Source of the DNA: Novosphingobium sp. PhB165
GTDB lineage: Bacteria > Pseudomonadota > Alphaproteobacteria > Sphingomonadales > Sphingomonadaceae
Reading direction: 5' to 3'
Assembly: GCF_004341845.1 (NCBI RefSeq)
Contig: NZ_SLVB01000005.1
Span: 496,001-560,000, forward strand
DNA length: 64,000 nucleotides
The notes under the pieces were generated by a model, which worked only from the letters and a program-made list of their open reading frames with translations, had not been told where the DNA came from and searched no databases. The position numbers and the translations under genes are program-made. Below, in pieces: positions 26,159 to 36,300 of the stretch (the stretch's first letter is position 1; each line of letters begins with the position of its first letter).

Positions 26159-26833
26159 CTAACCCACATAAAACTGCGGAAACCGCGTTTTCAAAGCCGC
26201 CACTTTGGGCGCATCCCAGCGCTGGATATAGCCGTTGCCGGGATTGCGGCGCATGAAGTCCTGATGCCAGGATTCGGCGGGAAAGAAGGTCCCGTTCTCG
26301 ATCTTCGTCGCGATCGGCTTGTCGAAGCTATGGGCCTTGCCAAGCGCGGCAATATAGGCGGCGGCGAGTTGGCGCTGGGCGTCGTTTTGCGGGAAGATCG
26401 CCGAGCGGTAGCTGGGACCGCGATCGGGGTATTGGCCGTTTACTTGCGTGGGATCGTGCGCCACGCCGAAATAGACCTGCAAGAGTTGGCCGTAGGTGAC
26501 TTTGGCCGGGTCGTAGACGATCCGCACTGCCTCGGCATGGCCGGTGGTTTCGGAGGAAACCGCATCGTAATTGGCCTTGGCGCGGTCTCCGCCGGCATAG
26601 CCCGAAGTCACCGAGACGACCCCGCGCACGTGCTCGAAAACGCCTTCCATGCCCCAGAAGCACCCGCCCGCAAGCACGGCCACCTGCCGGCCCGTGGGCT
26701 TGACGGCTTCCGGCGGCGGCGCGGGTAGGGCGGCGGCTTGCGCGGACTCGGAGCGCGGCAGCGTCAGGGTAAGCGCGGTTCCGGCAATTCCGGCCGCGAC
26801 CATGATGGCCAGGGGGACAGGACGGATCGGCAT
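26159..26833 (-). CDS. msrA: Exported peptide methionine-S-sulfoxide reductase
   Basis: 224 residues. An N-terminal hydrophobic segment (PLAIMVAAGIAGTALTLTL) marks export or membrane anchoring. The MsrA domain (about 48-205) has the catalytic Cys58 in GGCFWGMEGVF, the GHAEAVRIVYDP segment and the DRGPSYRSAIF loop. It reduces methionine-S-sulfoxide in oxidised proteins, here probably in the periplasm. Resolving cysteines near the C-terminus are not seen, so reduction may need a partner thiol. The second MsrA of the window (58800-59345) lacks a signal and is cytoplasmic. Confidence 0.92.
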   Translation of the reverse strand: MPIRPVPLAIMVAAGIAGTALTLTLPRSESAQAAALPAPPPEAVKPTGRQVAVLAGGCFWGMEGVFEHVRGVVSVTSGYAGGDRAKANYDAVSSETTGHAEAVRIVYDPAKVTYGQLLQVYFGVAHDPTQVNGQYPDRGPSYRSAIFPQNDAQRQLAAAYIAALGKAHSFDKPIATKIENGTFFPAESWHQDFMRRNPGNGYIQRWDAPKVAALKTRFPQFYVG

Positions 26834-26884
26834 CGCGGCAACTCCCGTGTCACTCGTTGTCGGGAGTTCGTCGCGGGCCGCCCA

Positions 26885-26910
26885 GCGGTTACATAAGTGC
26901 GGTTACATAA
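26885..26910. repeat. Tandem 12-bp direct repeat upstream of msrA
   Basis: GCGGTTACATAA occurs twice with a 2-bp gap (14-bp period) in the 81-bp space between msrA and the J-like gene. It could be a regulator site for msrA or lie in the J-like gene's trailer. Confidence 0.45.
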
Positions 26911-26914
26911 ATTT

Positions 26915-28735
26915 TCAGAGCGTCATCAGGATGTCCCGGCGATTGCTGCCGGTCCAGTCCAGCGTGGCTTCGAGCAGAGCAATCGTCACGGCGCAGCGGT
27001 GGGCATCGCTGCCCTTGCCGTTGAGCGCGGCGATCACGTCGTTCTGGCCCAGTTTCGTTGACTTGAGGATCTTGCCGATCAGCTCACCCGGAATCATCGC
27101 GCTGTGCTGTCCGTCCGGCTTGGGCATGCCGAGCGCGTGCTGCTCAACCAGACGCGCGGCGAAGGCCCGCTCCTTCGCGCGCTGCTCGGGCGAAAGCGGC
27201 AGGGCGCCGTCCAGCCAGCCGGAATCGCTCATTTGCCTGCAGGCGTGAGCGCTCTGCTCGCGGGCGGCCTGCAACTGGACGAGGCGCAGCTGCATTGCCG
27301 TTTCGAACAGCTCGCCTGAAAGTTTGCGGCCGTTGAGGTAGCTGCGCATCCGCACGAGGGTCACGGCCTTGTCGATCATCGCGCCGCGATCGGTGCCCGC
27401 GTGCACGCCCATCAGCGTGTTGGAGGTGAGTGTCTGGGCCAGATCGGGCTGGTTCTTCCACAGCCAGCTGGCATCGCGGCCTTGCCCGAATGCCTCGACG
27501 ACCGAGGCCTGGACCACGTCAGAGACTTCGCCGCTCTGCGGTGCCTGCATCTCGCTGGCGGGGGCATCATGAGTCGGATGCGGGGACGGGTTGGAGCTGT
27601 CGGCGATGGCGACGACGATGGCGAAGGCCAGGATGCCCAGCAGCACCAGCAGCCCCGTCAGCAAACGATTGCCGCTCTCCCACGAGGCGACGCGTTCGGG
27701 CGCGAAGTGCGATTCCAGTTCCGGGAAATGCTTGCGCACGCCGCGCAGCAGGGCATCGACATCGCTTTGCGCCGGGCCGCCCAACATGCGGAAGGGGCCT
27801 GCCTTGCCGGGCTTTACAAGCTCGTTCCACGCCTTGTGGAAGCGGTGGTCGGGCTGGAGCACGTTCTGCTGGAAACGATAGCCGCGCAGGCGCGCGCCAA
27901 GGAACTGGACCGCCGGGCGCGCATCGTGGGCGCTCCATTCGCGTTCCCAACCGAAGGCCTGATTGGCATCTTCCAGCAATGGCGCGGAGCGCGGCCAGCC
28001 GCGTGCGAGGATCTCGGCCAGCCAGTCCTCGATCTGCTGCTGGCGCGAGACGTGCGCCTGCGTCGCTTCGTCAAGGATCGCACGCAGAGCACGGGTCGCC
28101 TGCCGGGTTTCGGTTTCGGACAGCGGCTCGCCGGAATTGTCCCGCTCGGGATCGAGCAGGATGGTCAGCCGCTCGGCCGGGGTTTCGCCGGGGCGCAGGC
28201 CAAGGGCGTCGTCGCCGACGAAGCTGCCCGAGAGCAGCGGGGCCGTGAAGGGGTCGATGGTGGTCAGCGGAATGCCCGCGCCGGTGACACCGCCTTGCTC
28301 GGTATCGCGCGCGGCGGCCGCGGCCCAGGCCATGCGTTCGAGCATGGTCGAAGCGTCAAGCTCACCGGGCTTGGTCGACAGCGATTGGGTGGCGAGAGGA
28401 CGGGCGGCGGGGTCGGCGAACTCATCCCATGCGCCGGGCAGCGCGGGCGCGGCGAAGGTCCAGCGCGGGGGGGCAGGTTCGGGACGCTCGGTGGCGTTCG
28501 GGACATCCTCGGTGCCGTTCGGAACATCGCTGTCCGGCGTCTCACCCATGACACGGGCAAGGCGCAAGGCAAGGTCGCGGGCCTGCCGCAACTGGGCATA
28601 GCCGGACACGTCGTTATCGACATCCATGGCCTTGAGCCGCTCGGCATAGGCCTTGCGGATGACAGAGGCCTCTGCGGTAGGCTCGATGCCCAGCAGCGAC
28701 CAGGGATGGCGGCCCTGCGATGACGCGTCGCTCAT
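26915..28735 (-). CDS. Membrane-anchored J-like co-chaperone partner of HscC
   Basis: 606 residues. The N-terminus (HPWSLLGIEPTAEASVIRKAYAERLKAMD) has the helix pattern of a J domain, but the essential HPD tripeptide is absent; MDVDND stands in its place. A long acidic/Pro-rich linker and a helical middle follow. One membrane segment lies near residue 365 (LLTGLLVLLGILAFAIVVAIA), with a helical C-terminal domain of about 200 residues behind it. The gene overlaps the Hsp70 stop by 4 bp (ATGA, 28732-28735), so the two are made together. E. coli HscC likewise has dedicated membrane J-like proteins (DjlB/DjlC), which this resembles in layout. Confidence 0.7.
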   Translation of the reverse strand: MSDASSQGRHPWSLLGIEPTAEASVIRKAYAERLKAMDVDNDVSGYAQLRQARDLALRLARVMGETPDSDVPNGTEDVPNATERPEPAPPRWTFAAPALPGAWDEFADPAARPLATQSLSTKPGELDASTMLERMAWAAAAARDTEQGGVTGAGIPLTTIDPFTAPLLSGSFVGDDALGLRPGETPAERLTILLDPERDNSGEPLSETETRQATRALRAILDEATQAHVSRQQQIEDWLAEILARGWPRSAPLLEDANQAFGWEREWSAHDARPAVQFLGARLRGYRFQQNVLQPDHRFHKAWNELVKPGKAGPFRMLGGPAQSDVDALLRGVRKHFPELESHFAPERVASWESGNRLLTGLLVLLGILAFAIVVAIADSSNPSPHPTHDAPASEMQAPQSGEVSDVVQASVVEAFGQGRDASWLWKNQPDLAQTLTSNTLMGVHAGTDRGAMIDKAVTLVRMRSYLNGRKLSGELFETAMQLRLVQLQAAREQSAHACRQMSDSGWLDGALPLSPEQRAKERAFAARLVEQHALGMPKPDGQHSAMIPGELIGKILKSTKLGQNDVIAALNGKGSDAHRCAVTIALLEATLDWTGSNRRDILMTL

Positions 28736-30438
28736 AACGGACCCACGCTTTCGATCTCGTCGAGCCGGGTCGCCAGCATGGTACGGGCGTCGGTGATCCG
28801 GCGCGGATCCTGACTGTCGAGCGCGCCGGCGAACTGGGTGATCCAGTGGCCGATCATCTGGCGGAGGTCGCCGATATGGTCCTCATAGCAGCGCTCGGCG
28901 CGGGCCATCAGCGCGACGTGGAGCGCCTCCTCGCGCGGATGGTGCTTGAGCCGGGCCAGCGCGGCGCGGCGCTGGTCCAGCTCCTTGCGGTCCGGCCGAT
29001 CTTCCTCGTCGACGATCACGAGATTGCGTGAAGCGCCGTTCTCGGGAACGTGGACGTCGATCTCCAGCAGGCCCGAACTGTCGTAGGAAAAGCGCACCTC
29101 CACCGAGATTTCGCCCGCCGCGCGGGGCGGTACCGGCACCGTCATGTCGCCCAGCTTGACGTTGCCGCGCACTTCGCGGGCCTCACCCTGATAGATTCCG
29201 AATTCCAGCTTCTTCTGGTTGTCGGACAGCGTTGAATAGGTGTTCACGCGGGAGACCGGAACGGCCGTGTTGCGCTCGATGATCGGCGAGAACAGACCGC
29301 GCTGGAGCCCGCCGTAACCGTCACGCTCGGCCACTTCGATGCCCAGCGTGAAAGGGCAGACATCGGTGATGCGGATCTCGTCCAGCGCGGCATCGCGACC
29401 GGCGAGCCCGGCCTGAATCGCGGCGCCGAGCGCCACCGCATGGTCGGGATGGACCGAGGAATTAGGGAAGCGACCGAACAGCCGCGTGATCGCGCGGCGC
29501 ACCACCGGCATGCGCGTGGCGCCGCCCACCAGCACCACGTCGGAAAGCTCGGCGGCATCGATGGCGCAATCCCGCAGGGCCCGCACTACAGGTTCGCGCA
29601 AGCGCCGCAGCAGCGGTTCGCAAGCGGCTTCGAATTCGGTTTCGGAGACGGTCGCGGCCAGGCGTGTCTCGTCGATCACCACGGCGAATTCGGCTTCCGA
29701 AGCAGCGGAAAGCGCGCGGCGGCAGGTTTCGGCGGCGCGCTTCAGCAGGGCTTCGCGGCGCTCGGCGGGGAGGGCGGAGAGCTTCCCCTCGGGATCGATC
29801 CGGGGCGACATCAGGGCGGCCAGCGCATCGTCGAAATCGTCGCCGCCCAGCCGGTTATCGCCTGCCGAGGCGCGGACTTCGACGATGCCCTCGAACATCT
29901 CCACGACCGAGACGTCGAAAGTGCCGCCGCCCAGATCGAACACCAGGAAAGCCTCGCGATCGCCCTTGTCCTGCAAGCCGAACGCGAGCGCGGCGGCGGT
30001 GGGTTCGTTGATCAGGCGGCGCACTGAGAGGCCCGCCAGTTCGCCCGCGCGGCGCGTGGCCTTGCGCTGCCGGTCGTTGAAGTACGCGGGGACCGTGATG
30101 ACCGCCTCGGTCGGCCTCTCGCCGGTCAGTGCCTCGACATCCTTGACCAGCGCTTCCAGTACCAGCGCCGAGAGGTCCTCGGCCCCGTATTCCTTGCCGC
30201 CGAGCTTGGCATTGGCGGCCGTGCCCATGCGGCGTTTGAAGCTGGTGGCGGTATCTTCCGGATGAGTCGCCAGACGGTCGAGCGCGGCGCGGCCGATCCA
30301 GACGCGACCGTCGCGCGCGATGCTGACCGCCGAGGGTGTGAGCAGATCGCCCAGCGCATTGGGCACGAGTCCAGCCGCGCCGTCCCGCCAGATCGCCACT
30401 GCACTGTTGGTCGTCCCGAGATCGATGCCGATCAGCAT
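28732..30438 (-). CDS. hscC: HscC-type Hsp70 chaperone
   Basis: 568 residues, shorter than DnaK (about 640) and lacking its long C-terminal lid and tail, as HscC does. The ATPase domain is complete: IGIDLGTTNSAVA at the start, VITVPAYFNDRQRKAT, FDLGGGTFDVSVVEM and VLVGGATRMPVVR. The substrate-binding domain follows (about 365-500: ITDVCPFTLGIEV, NTAVPVSRVNTYST). It is translationally coupled to the J-like membrane protein. HscC systems appear specialised and not general folding machines; the client here is unknown. Confidence 0.9.
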   Translation of the reverse strand: MLIGIDLGTTNSAVAIWRDGAAGLVPNALGDLLTPSAVSIARDGRVWIGRAALDRLATHPEDTATSFKRRMGTAANAKLGGKEYGAEDLSALVLEALVKDVEALTGERPTEAVITVPAYFNDRQRKATRRAGELAGLSVRRLINEPTAAALAFGLQDKGDREAFLVFDLGGGTFDVSVVEMFEGIVEVRASAGDNRLGGDDFDDALAALMSPRIDPEGKLSALPAERREALLKRAAETCRRALSAASEAEFAVVIDETRLAATVSETEFEAACEPLLRRLREPVVRALRDCAIDAAELSDVVLVGGATRMPVVRRAITRLFGRFPNSSVHPDHAVALGAAIQAGLAGRDAALDEIRITDVCPFTLGIEVAERDGYGGLQRGLFSPIIERNTAVPVSRVNTYSTLSDNQKKLEFGIYQGEAREVRGNVKLGDMTVPVPPRAAGEISVEVRFSYDSSGLLEIDVHVPENGASRNLVIVDEEDRPDRKELDQRRAALARLKHHPREEALHVALMARAERCYEDHIGDLRQMIGHWITQFAGALDSQDPRRITDARTMLATRLDEIESVGPL

Positions 30439-30664
30439 TGTGCCTCGCCGCCAAGGTCCCGAGTCACGCCCGTCCTTCCCCCGTATTCATTCGTCAAAAA
30501 CGCATCTGTTCGTCGAAAGCGGCCGCCAAGCCGCACCCGGCATCGCCGGCCTTCGAAGCGGTGCTTAACGGCAAGGAAGGATGATCGAAAGCGCGAAGTG
30601 GCGTGATGTGCGGATCCGTTCGGGCATGGATCCTTTTGGCCACGGATGCCTTGTGGCAGGTCCC

Positions 30665-31735
30665 TTAATCCAATGTACTGGTCAACGTGCTGGCGCGGCG
30701 GACAAGCGCGGGCGCCATGACGAGGCCGGGCGCATTCTCGCCCTCTATCCGGGCCTTCAGCCGTTCGACCATGGCGCGGGCACCGGCCGCGATTTCCTGT
30801 CGGATCGTGGTCAGCGGCGGCATCGTCTGCGCGGCGAGCGGCAGGTTGTCGTAGCCGATCACCTGCATGTCGCCCGGAACCGCGCGGCCGATTTCGTGAA
30901 GCGCGCGCAGAGCCGACATGGCAACGAGGTCGGTAGCGGCAACGATTCCGTCGACCGCCATGTCCATTTCCGCCAGAACGCTCCGGATCTGCGAGCCCAT
31001 GTCCTCTCCCGCCAGCCCGGCGGAAAGGTGCGAGAGCGGGATACCGGCAGCCTCGGCCTCGGCGGCGGCGCCGCGAAAGCGCATGGCGATCTCCATCCCG
31101 GATGTGTCGCCGAGGAACACGAGCCTGCGCGCGCCGGCGTCGATCAGGTGGCGCGCGGCCATCCGGCCTCCCGCCTCGTTATCGGTGCCGACCACACAGT
31201 GCGTCTGGCCGGGACGCTGGTGGCCCCACACCACCAGCGGACGGTAGTTCGCGGCAACCTGCTCGATCACGGCGAACTGGTCGGACTGGCCGATCACGAT
31301 AACGCCATCGACCATGCCGGAGCTTGTCATGCGTTCCAGCCAGTCGCTTGTCCCGTCGGGGATCGCGCGGCTGAGCATGAGGTCATAGCCGCCTTCGGTC
31401 AGCTCGTCGGCCAGATAGCCGAGCAGGGTGAGGAAGAAGGGGTCGGAAACATGTTGCCGTTTCTCATGGCCGAGCGGGATGACCACGCCGATCACCCCGG
31501 TACGCCGCGAGCGGAGGCGGCTGGCCATCTGGTTGGGCCGGAAACCATGTTGACGGGCAATGGCGCGGATGCGCTCGCGCGTCTCGGCGTTAACCAAAGA
31601 TTTGCCGGCCAGCGCGCGTGAGACGGTGCCTGCGGAGACTCCGGCAAGGCGCGCGATATCGGCGAGCGTGCGTACTTCGCCCGCCGCAATTCCGGCTTCC
31701 GCCCGTAGCTTTTCGTGGTTGCGTTTTCCGGTCAT
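30665..31735 (-). CDS. LacI-family transcriptional regulator
   Basis: 356 residues from the ATG at 31735 (upstream GGGGGGGCC); an in-frame ATG at 31780 has no ribosome site. A helix-turn-helix (RTLADIARLAGVSAGTVSRALAG) and hinge (ANQ-like MASRLRSRRTG) precede a periplasmic-binding-protein-like ligand domain (about 80-340). It is divergent from a fructokinase gene, so control of a sugar-utilisation unit is likely. No transporter is adjacent. Confidence 0.9.
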   Translation of the reverse strand: MTGKRNHEKLRAEAGIAAGEVRTLADIARLAGVSAGTVSRALAGKSLVNAETRERIRAIARQHGFRPNQMASRLRSRRTGVIGVVIPLGHEKRQHVSDPFFLTLLGYLADELTEGGYDLMLSRAIPDGTSDWLERMTSSGMVDGVIVIGQSDQFAVIEQVAANYRPLVVWGHQRPGQTHCVVGTDNEAGGRMAARHLIDAGARRLVFLGDTSGMEIAMRFRGAAAEAEAAGIPLSHLSAGLAGEDMGSQIRSVLAEMDMAVDGIVAATDLVAMSALRALHEIGRAVPGDMQVIGYDNLPLAAQTMPPLTTIRQEIAAGARAMVERLKARIEGENAPGLVMAPALVRRASTLTSTLD

Positions 31736-32130
31736 GGCCCCCCCGTCCGTCGTCGCGGCATTAACAGTATGAAACGCCACGCGGAAGCGGCTTGTGGGGA
31801 ACTGCGGCCCGGCGATCCGGGGTGTCTTCCGGCAGATTTGTGGCAGGCGGAAACGTCGTCCCGGCCCCTGACGAAGGCCCGGATCCGGCCCTGTTCAGGG
31901 CATTTTGCGAATTGCCGACCGGCCCCGCTCCAGAGGCGAAGGGCGGCGTTGAACTCCAGCGCGGCATCGGCGTTGCGATTAAAATATTGAAAAGCTGCGA
32001 GTTAAGTCTTCGGCGGCGCCGATGGAACGAAATCGACATGCCGGCTCCGCAACCCGGCATCGGCACCCGCGCCGTTTCAGGGGGGCACGCACGCTTGCGG
32101 CAGGGGCGAGCGAGTGGCAGGGACGCGGGC
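31736..32130. other. Divergent intergenic region between LacI regulator and fructokinase
   Basis: 395 bp without a convincing gene. A long open frame covers it only as an upstream extension of the fructokinase frame without a ribosome site. An AT-rich patch around 31976-31992 (GATTAAAATATTGAAAAG) is the likeliest promoter area. I found no clear LacI palindrome. Confidence 0.5.
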
Positions 32131-33012
32131 ATGAACAGCATTGCGGGCATCGAACTGGGCGGTACCAAGACCGTGGTCGTGCGCGGACGTCCCGGCGCCA
32201 TTGCGGCGCGTGAGGAATTCCCGACCACCACGCCGGAGGAAACGCTCTCGCGGGCCATCGCGACGATCCGTGGTTGGCGGGACTCGGCGCCGATGGACGC
32301 CATCGGCGTGGCCAGTTTCGGGCCGATCCGTGTTGAACGGACGGCGGCCGATTTCGGGATCATGCTCGATACGCCCAAGCCCGGCTGGGCCGGGGCGGAT
32401 GTTGCCGGTACGCTGGCGGCGGCGCTGGACCTCCCGCTTGGCCTCGATACCGACGTCAACGCTGCTGCGCTGGCAGAGCACCGCTTCGGCGCGGCGCGCG
32501 ACTGCCCGACTTCGGCCTATATCACTGTCGGTACGGGCGTTGGCGTCGGCGTGGTGGTGAACGGGGCGGCGGTGCACGGCCTCATGCACCCCGAAGTCGG
32601 CCACGTGCGCCTGCGCCGCGCGGCGGGCGACCATTTCGCCGGAGCCTGCCCGTTCCACGGTGACTGCATCGAGGGGTTGCTCAGCGGCCCGGCGCTGGCG
32701 GCGCGCTTCGGCCGCCATCCGGCCACGGTGGCGCCCGGCGATCCGGCGTGGGATCCCGTCGCTCGCGACCTTGCGGAACTGCTCGCCATGTTGCTGCTGA
32801 CACTTTCGGCTCAGCGGATCGTGGTGGGCGGCGGCGTCTCCAACCGGCAGCCGCATCTCCTGCCCGCCGCGATTGCGCGGATGCCGGACCTGCTCGGCGG
32901 TTACTTGCGCGACTGCACGCCCGAGGCCCTGACGCGGATCTGCGTTCCGCCGGTACTGGGCGACGATGCCGGGCCGATGGGGGCGCTGGTGGTTGGCGCA
33001 GGAAGGCTCTAA
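32131..33012 (+). CDS. ROK-family fructokinase
   Basis: 293 residues from the ATG at 32131. ATP-binding GIELGGTKTVVV opens the protein; the catalytic region has DTDVNAAALAEHRFG and TVGTGVGVGVVVNG; the zinc motif of bacterial fructokinases follows (HPEVGHVRLRR and then ACPFHGDCIEGLLSG with Cys-His-Cys); and RIVVGGGVSNRQ lies near the end. It phosphorylates fructose to fructose-6-phosphate in the cytoplasm. Divergence from the LacI regulator suggests sugar-responsive control. Confidence 0.88.
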   Translation: MNSIAGIELGGTKTVVVRGRPGAIAAREEFPTTTPEETLSRAIATIRGWRDSAPMDAIGVASFGPIRVERTAADFGIMLDTPKPGWAGADVAGTLAAALDLPLGLDTDVNAAALAEHRFGAARDCPTSAYITVGTGVGVGVVVNGAAVHGLMHPEVGHVRLRRAAGDHFAGACPFHGDCIEGLLSGPALAARFGRHPATVAPGDPAWDPVARDLAELLAMLLLTLSAQRIVVGGGVSNRQPHLLPAAIARMPDLLGGYLRDCTPEALTRICVPPVLGDDAGPMGALVVGAGRL

Positions 33013-33325
33013 TCCGCCGAAACCGTATTCAGAGGGCGGCCAAATGCCCCGCAGTGCAAATTATGCAATTTCGTCTCGTTAAACGATTGTTGCGCGTCAA
33101 CGAAACCTCGTTACAACCCTGAGTCACGTTCACGGGCTCGAGCCGGTCGTCCGTGGCGCGCGATGGTGCATTGCATCGTTGAAATGGCTCGACCTTTCTC
33201 CGGAGGAAATTCCGGAAGGAAGGTGGATGCCGGAACTCATGACCGGCCCTATATTGTCGAAGGCAGGCGCTGCGCGCCTCATCGGGCGCAAGCGCTGCAA
33301 GCCTTTTGGATTGCGGGAGTGAGTC
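33013..33325. other. Upstream region of the glutamate dehydrogenase gene
   Basis: 313 bp with no supported gene. It is less GC-rich around 33058-33115 and should hold the promoter of the following gene; I could not fix -35/-10 elements with confidence. Confidence 0.5.
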
Positions 33326-36300
33326 ATGAGCGCAGACGGAGTGAAGGTCGCAGCAAAAGCCCGGTCGGACGAAGGACCGGGGGGAGCGGCGCTTCAAGCG
33401 GCGATCGTCTCGCGCATTCGCGACTCGCTGCTGCCTATCGAGGCTGCGGAACAGGATCTGGAATGGATCGACGGCGCCGCAGGCGTCCTTCTGGCCACCG
33501 CCGCCCGGCGCAAGCCCGGCACGGCGGTGATCGAACTGGCCTCCACCAGCGACGATCGACGCTATTTACGCATCGCGCTCATCAACGACGACATGCCGTT
33601 CCTGGTCGACTCGGTCGCCTCCGCGATTGCCGACGCGGGGCTGGTGATCGACCGTCTTGCCCACCCGGTGGTGCTGGTCGAGCGTGACGAGGAGGGCAGC
33701 CTGATCGCGCTGCCCGAGCCCGGAATCGAAGGCTTTTCGCGCGAATCGATGATCTATATCGAGACCGAGCGCGTCGATGCCCGCCAGCGCGGCGAACTCC
33801 ATCGTCAGCTTGCGGAAACGCTGGAAGACGTGCGCGCTGCGGTCACCGACTGGCCGCAGATGGTGGCGACGATGACCGCCGATTCCGTGCAGGTGAGCGA
33901 TGCCGAAGGCGCCGAGCTGCTGCGCTGGTTCGCGGGCGGCATGCTGACCCAGCTCGGCCATGTGACGCACCGCCGCGATGGCACCGATTCCGACCTGCTC
34001 GGCGTCTGCCGCCGGGGCCAGCCCGACTTGCTGTCCGAAGCCAGCTACCAGCGCGCGTTCGAGGATTTCGACCGCCAGCTTGCCGACAACGACGTGCGCG
34101 CGCCGATGGTCATCAAGGCCAACCGCATCGCGACCGTCCACCGCCGCGTGCCGATGGACCTGTTCCTGGTGCCGGTGATCGAGGACGGCAAGGTTTCCGC
34201 GCTTTCGGTCCACGCCGGGATCTGGACGAGCGCCTCGCTTGCCGCCACGCCCGACCGGGTGCCGCGCCTACGCACGCTGCTGGCAGGGCTCGGTTCCAAA
34301 CTCGGGCTCGATCCCAATGGGCACACCGGCAAGGCGCTGGCCCATGCGCTCACCAGCCTGCCGCATGACCTCGTGCTCGGGCTTGCCGAGGATGACGTCG
34401 AGCGGCTGGCAACGACGATGGGCGGCCTTGTCGACCGTCCGCGCCCGCGCCTGATCGTCACCAGCGCGCCGCTCTCGCGCCATCTTTTCGCCTTCGTGTG
34501 GATCACTCGCGACACGCTTTCCACGCAGATGCGCAAGCGTATCCAGACACTGATCGAAGAGGCCGCACAGGCGCCGACGCTCGATTGGGCGCTGACGGTC
34601 GAAGCCGGCAATCTGGTGATGATGCGCTACACGCTCGACATTCGCGACGGCGCGCAGGAACTGGACGAGGCCGCGCTCGACAACCGCCTGCAAGTCATGC
34701 TGCGCGGCTGGGGCGAGGCGGTGGAGGCCGCGCTGAGCCAGACGCTGGAACCGGCCCGTGCCGCTGCGATTGCCGCGCGCTATGCCGATGCCTTCCCGCT
34801 CGCCTATCGCAGCGACTACGGCCCCGCCGAAGCCGCAATCGACATCGCTCACATGCGCCGCATCGTCATCGGCGAAGCGGCCGAGGGCGAGCGCTTCCAG
34901 GGCCACCGCGATGTGCGCCTCTATGCGCATGAGGGCGACGGCGACGGGAATCTCCGGCTCAAGATCTATCAGGCTGAGGGCAGCCTCCAACTCTCCGACG
35001 CCGTGCCCGCGCTGGAAAACTTCGGCTTCCGCGTGATCTCGGAAATGCCGACGCCGCTGGAGAAGGGCCGGATCGGCACGATCCACGATTTCACGCTGGC
35101 GTTGCCCGCCGGGCGCGAAGCCCATCAGGTGCTGGCGCTCTCGGCGATGATCGAGGATGCGCTGGGCGGCGTGCTCAACGGGCTTGGAGAGGACGATCCG
35201 TTCAACCGCCTCGTTCCCTGCCTTGGCCTCTCCAAGCGCGAGGCGAACTGGCTGCGCGCCTGGTATCGCTATCTGCGTCAGGCGGGCTCCAACTTCGGCA
35301 TTACCACGGTGGTCGATGCCTTGCAGACCGCGCCGCAAGTGACGCTGGGCCTGATCGACCTGTTCCGCGCGATCCACGATCCGGCCTTCGCCGGAGACCG
35401 CGCCGTCGCTCGGGCCGCTGCGCAGGACGCCATCCGTGCCGGTCTGGCCGGGGTCAGCGCGATCAACGACGACCGCCTGCTGCGCGCCTATCGCGACCTT
35501 GTGAGCGCCATGCTGCGCACCAATGCCTTCGCGCCGGCGGGCCAGTTGGCACTCGCGTTCAAGTTCGATTCCGCCCAGGTGCCCGGCCTGCCCAAGCCGC
35601 TGCCGTGGCGCGAGATCTTCGTCTATTCGCGCCGGGTTGAGGGCATCCACTTGCGCGCCGGCCCGGTTGCGCGCGGCGGGTTGCGCTGGTCCGACCGCCG
35701 CGACGACTATCGCACCGAAATCCTTGGCCTGATGAAGGCGCAGCGCGTGAAGAACGCGGTGATCGTGCCGACCGGCGCCAAGGGCGGCTTCTATCCCAAG
35801 CAGCTTCCCGATCCCGCGCTGGACCGCAACGGCTGGGCGGCCGAGGGGCAGGCGAGCTACGAGATCTTCATCGCCACGCTGCTCTCGATCACCGACAACA
35901 TCGTCGGCACTTCGGTCGTCCATCCGCACGACGTGGTGATCCTTGACGGCGAGGATCCGTACTTCGTGGTCGCCGCCGACAAGGGCACCGCCAAGTTCTC
36001 TGACGTTGCCAACGGCATTGCCGAATCCCACGATTTCTGGCTCGACGATGCTTTCGCCAGCGGCGGTTCGAATGGCTACGACCACAAAGCGATGGGCATC
36101 ACGGCGAAGGGCGCATGGCTCTCCGTCCAGCGCCACTTCCTAGAAATGGGCGTGGACGTGCAGAGCGATCCAGTGCGCGTGGTCGGCTGCGGGGACATGT
36201 CGGGCGACGTGTTCGGCAACGGCATGCTGCTGTCGCAGGCGCTGAAGCTGGTGGCGGCCTTCGACCACCGCCACATCTTCCTCGATCCCGATCCCGATGC

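Noticed and set aside
27401..28723. Plus-strand frame of 440 codons opposite the J-like gene
   Set aside because: No plausible product; the opposite strand is coupled to hscC and has a membrane helix and J-like helices.
31792..32130. N-terminal extension of the fructokinase from an ATG at 31792
   Set aside because: The extra 113 residues match no ROK protein, have no ribosome site and would cover the whole divergent promoter; MNSIAGIELGGTKT at 32131 is the family start.
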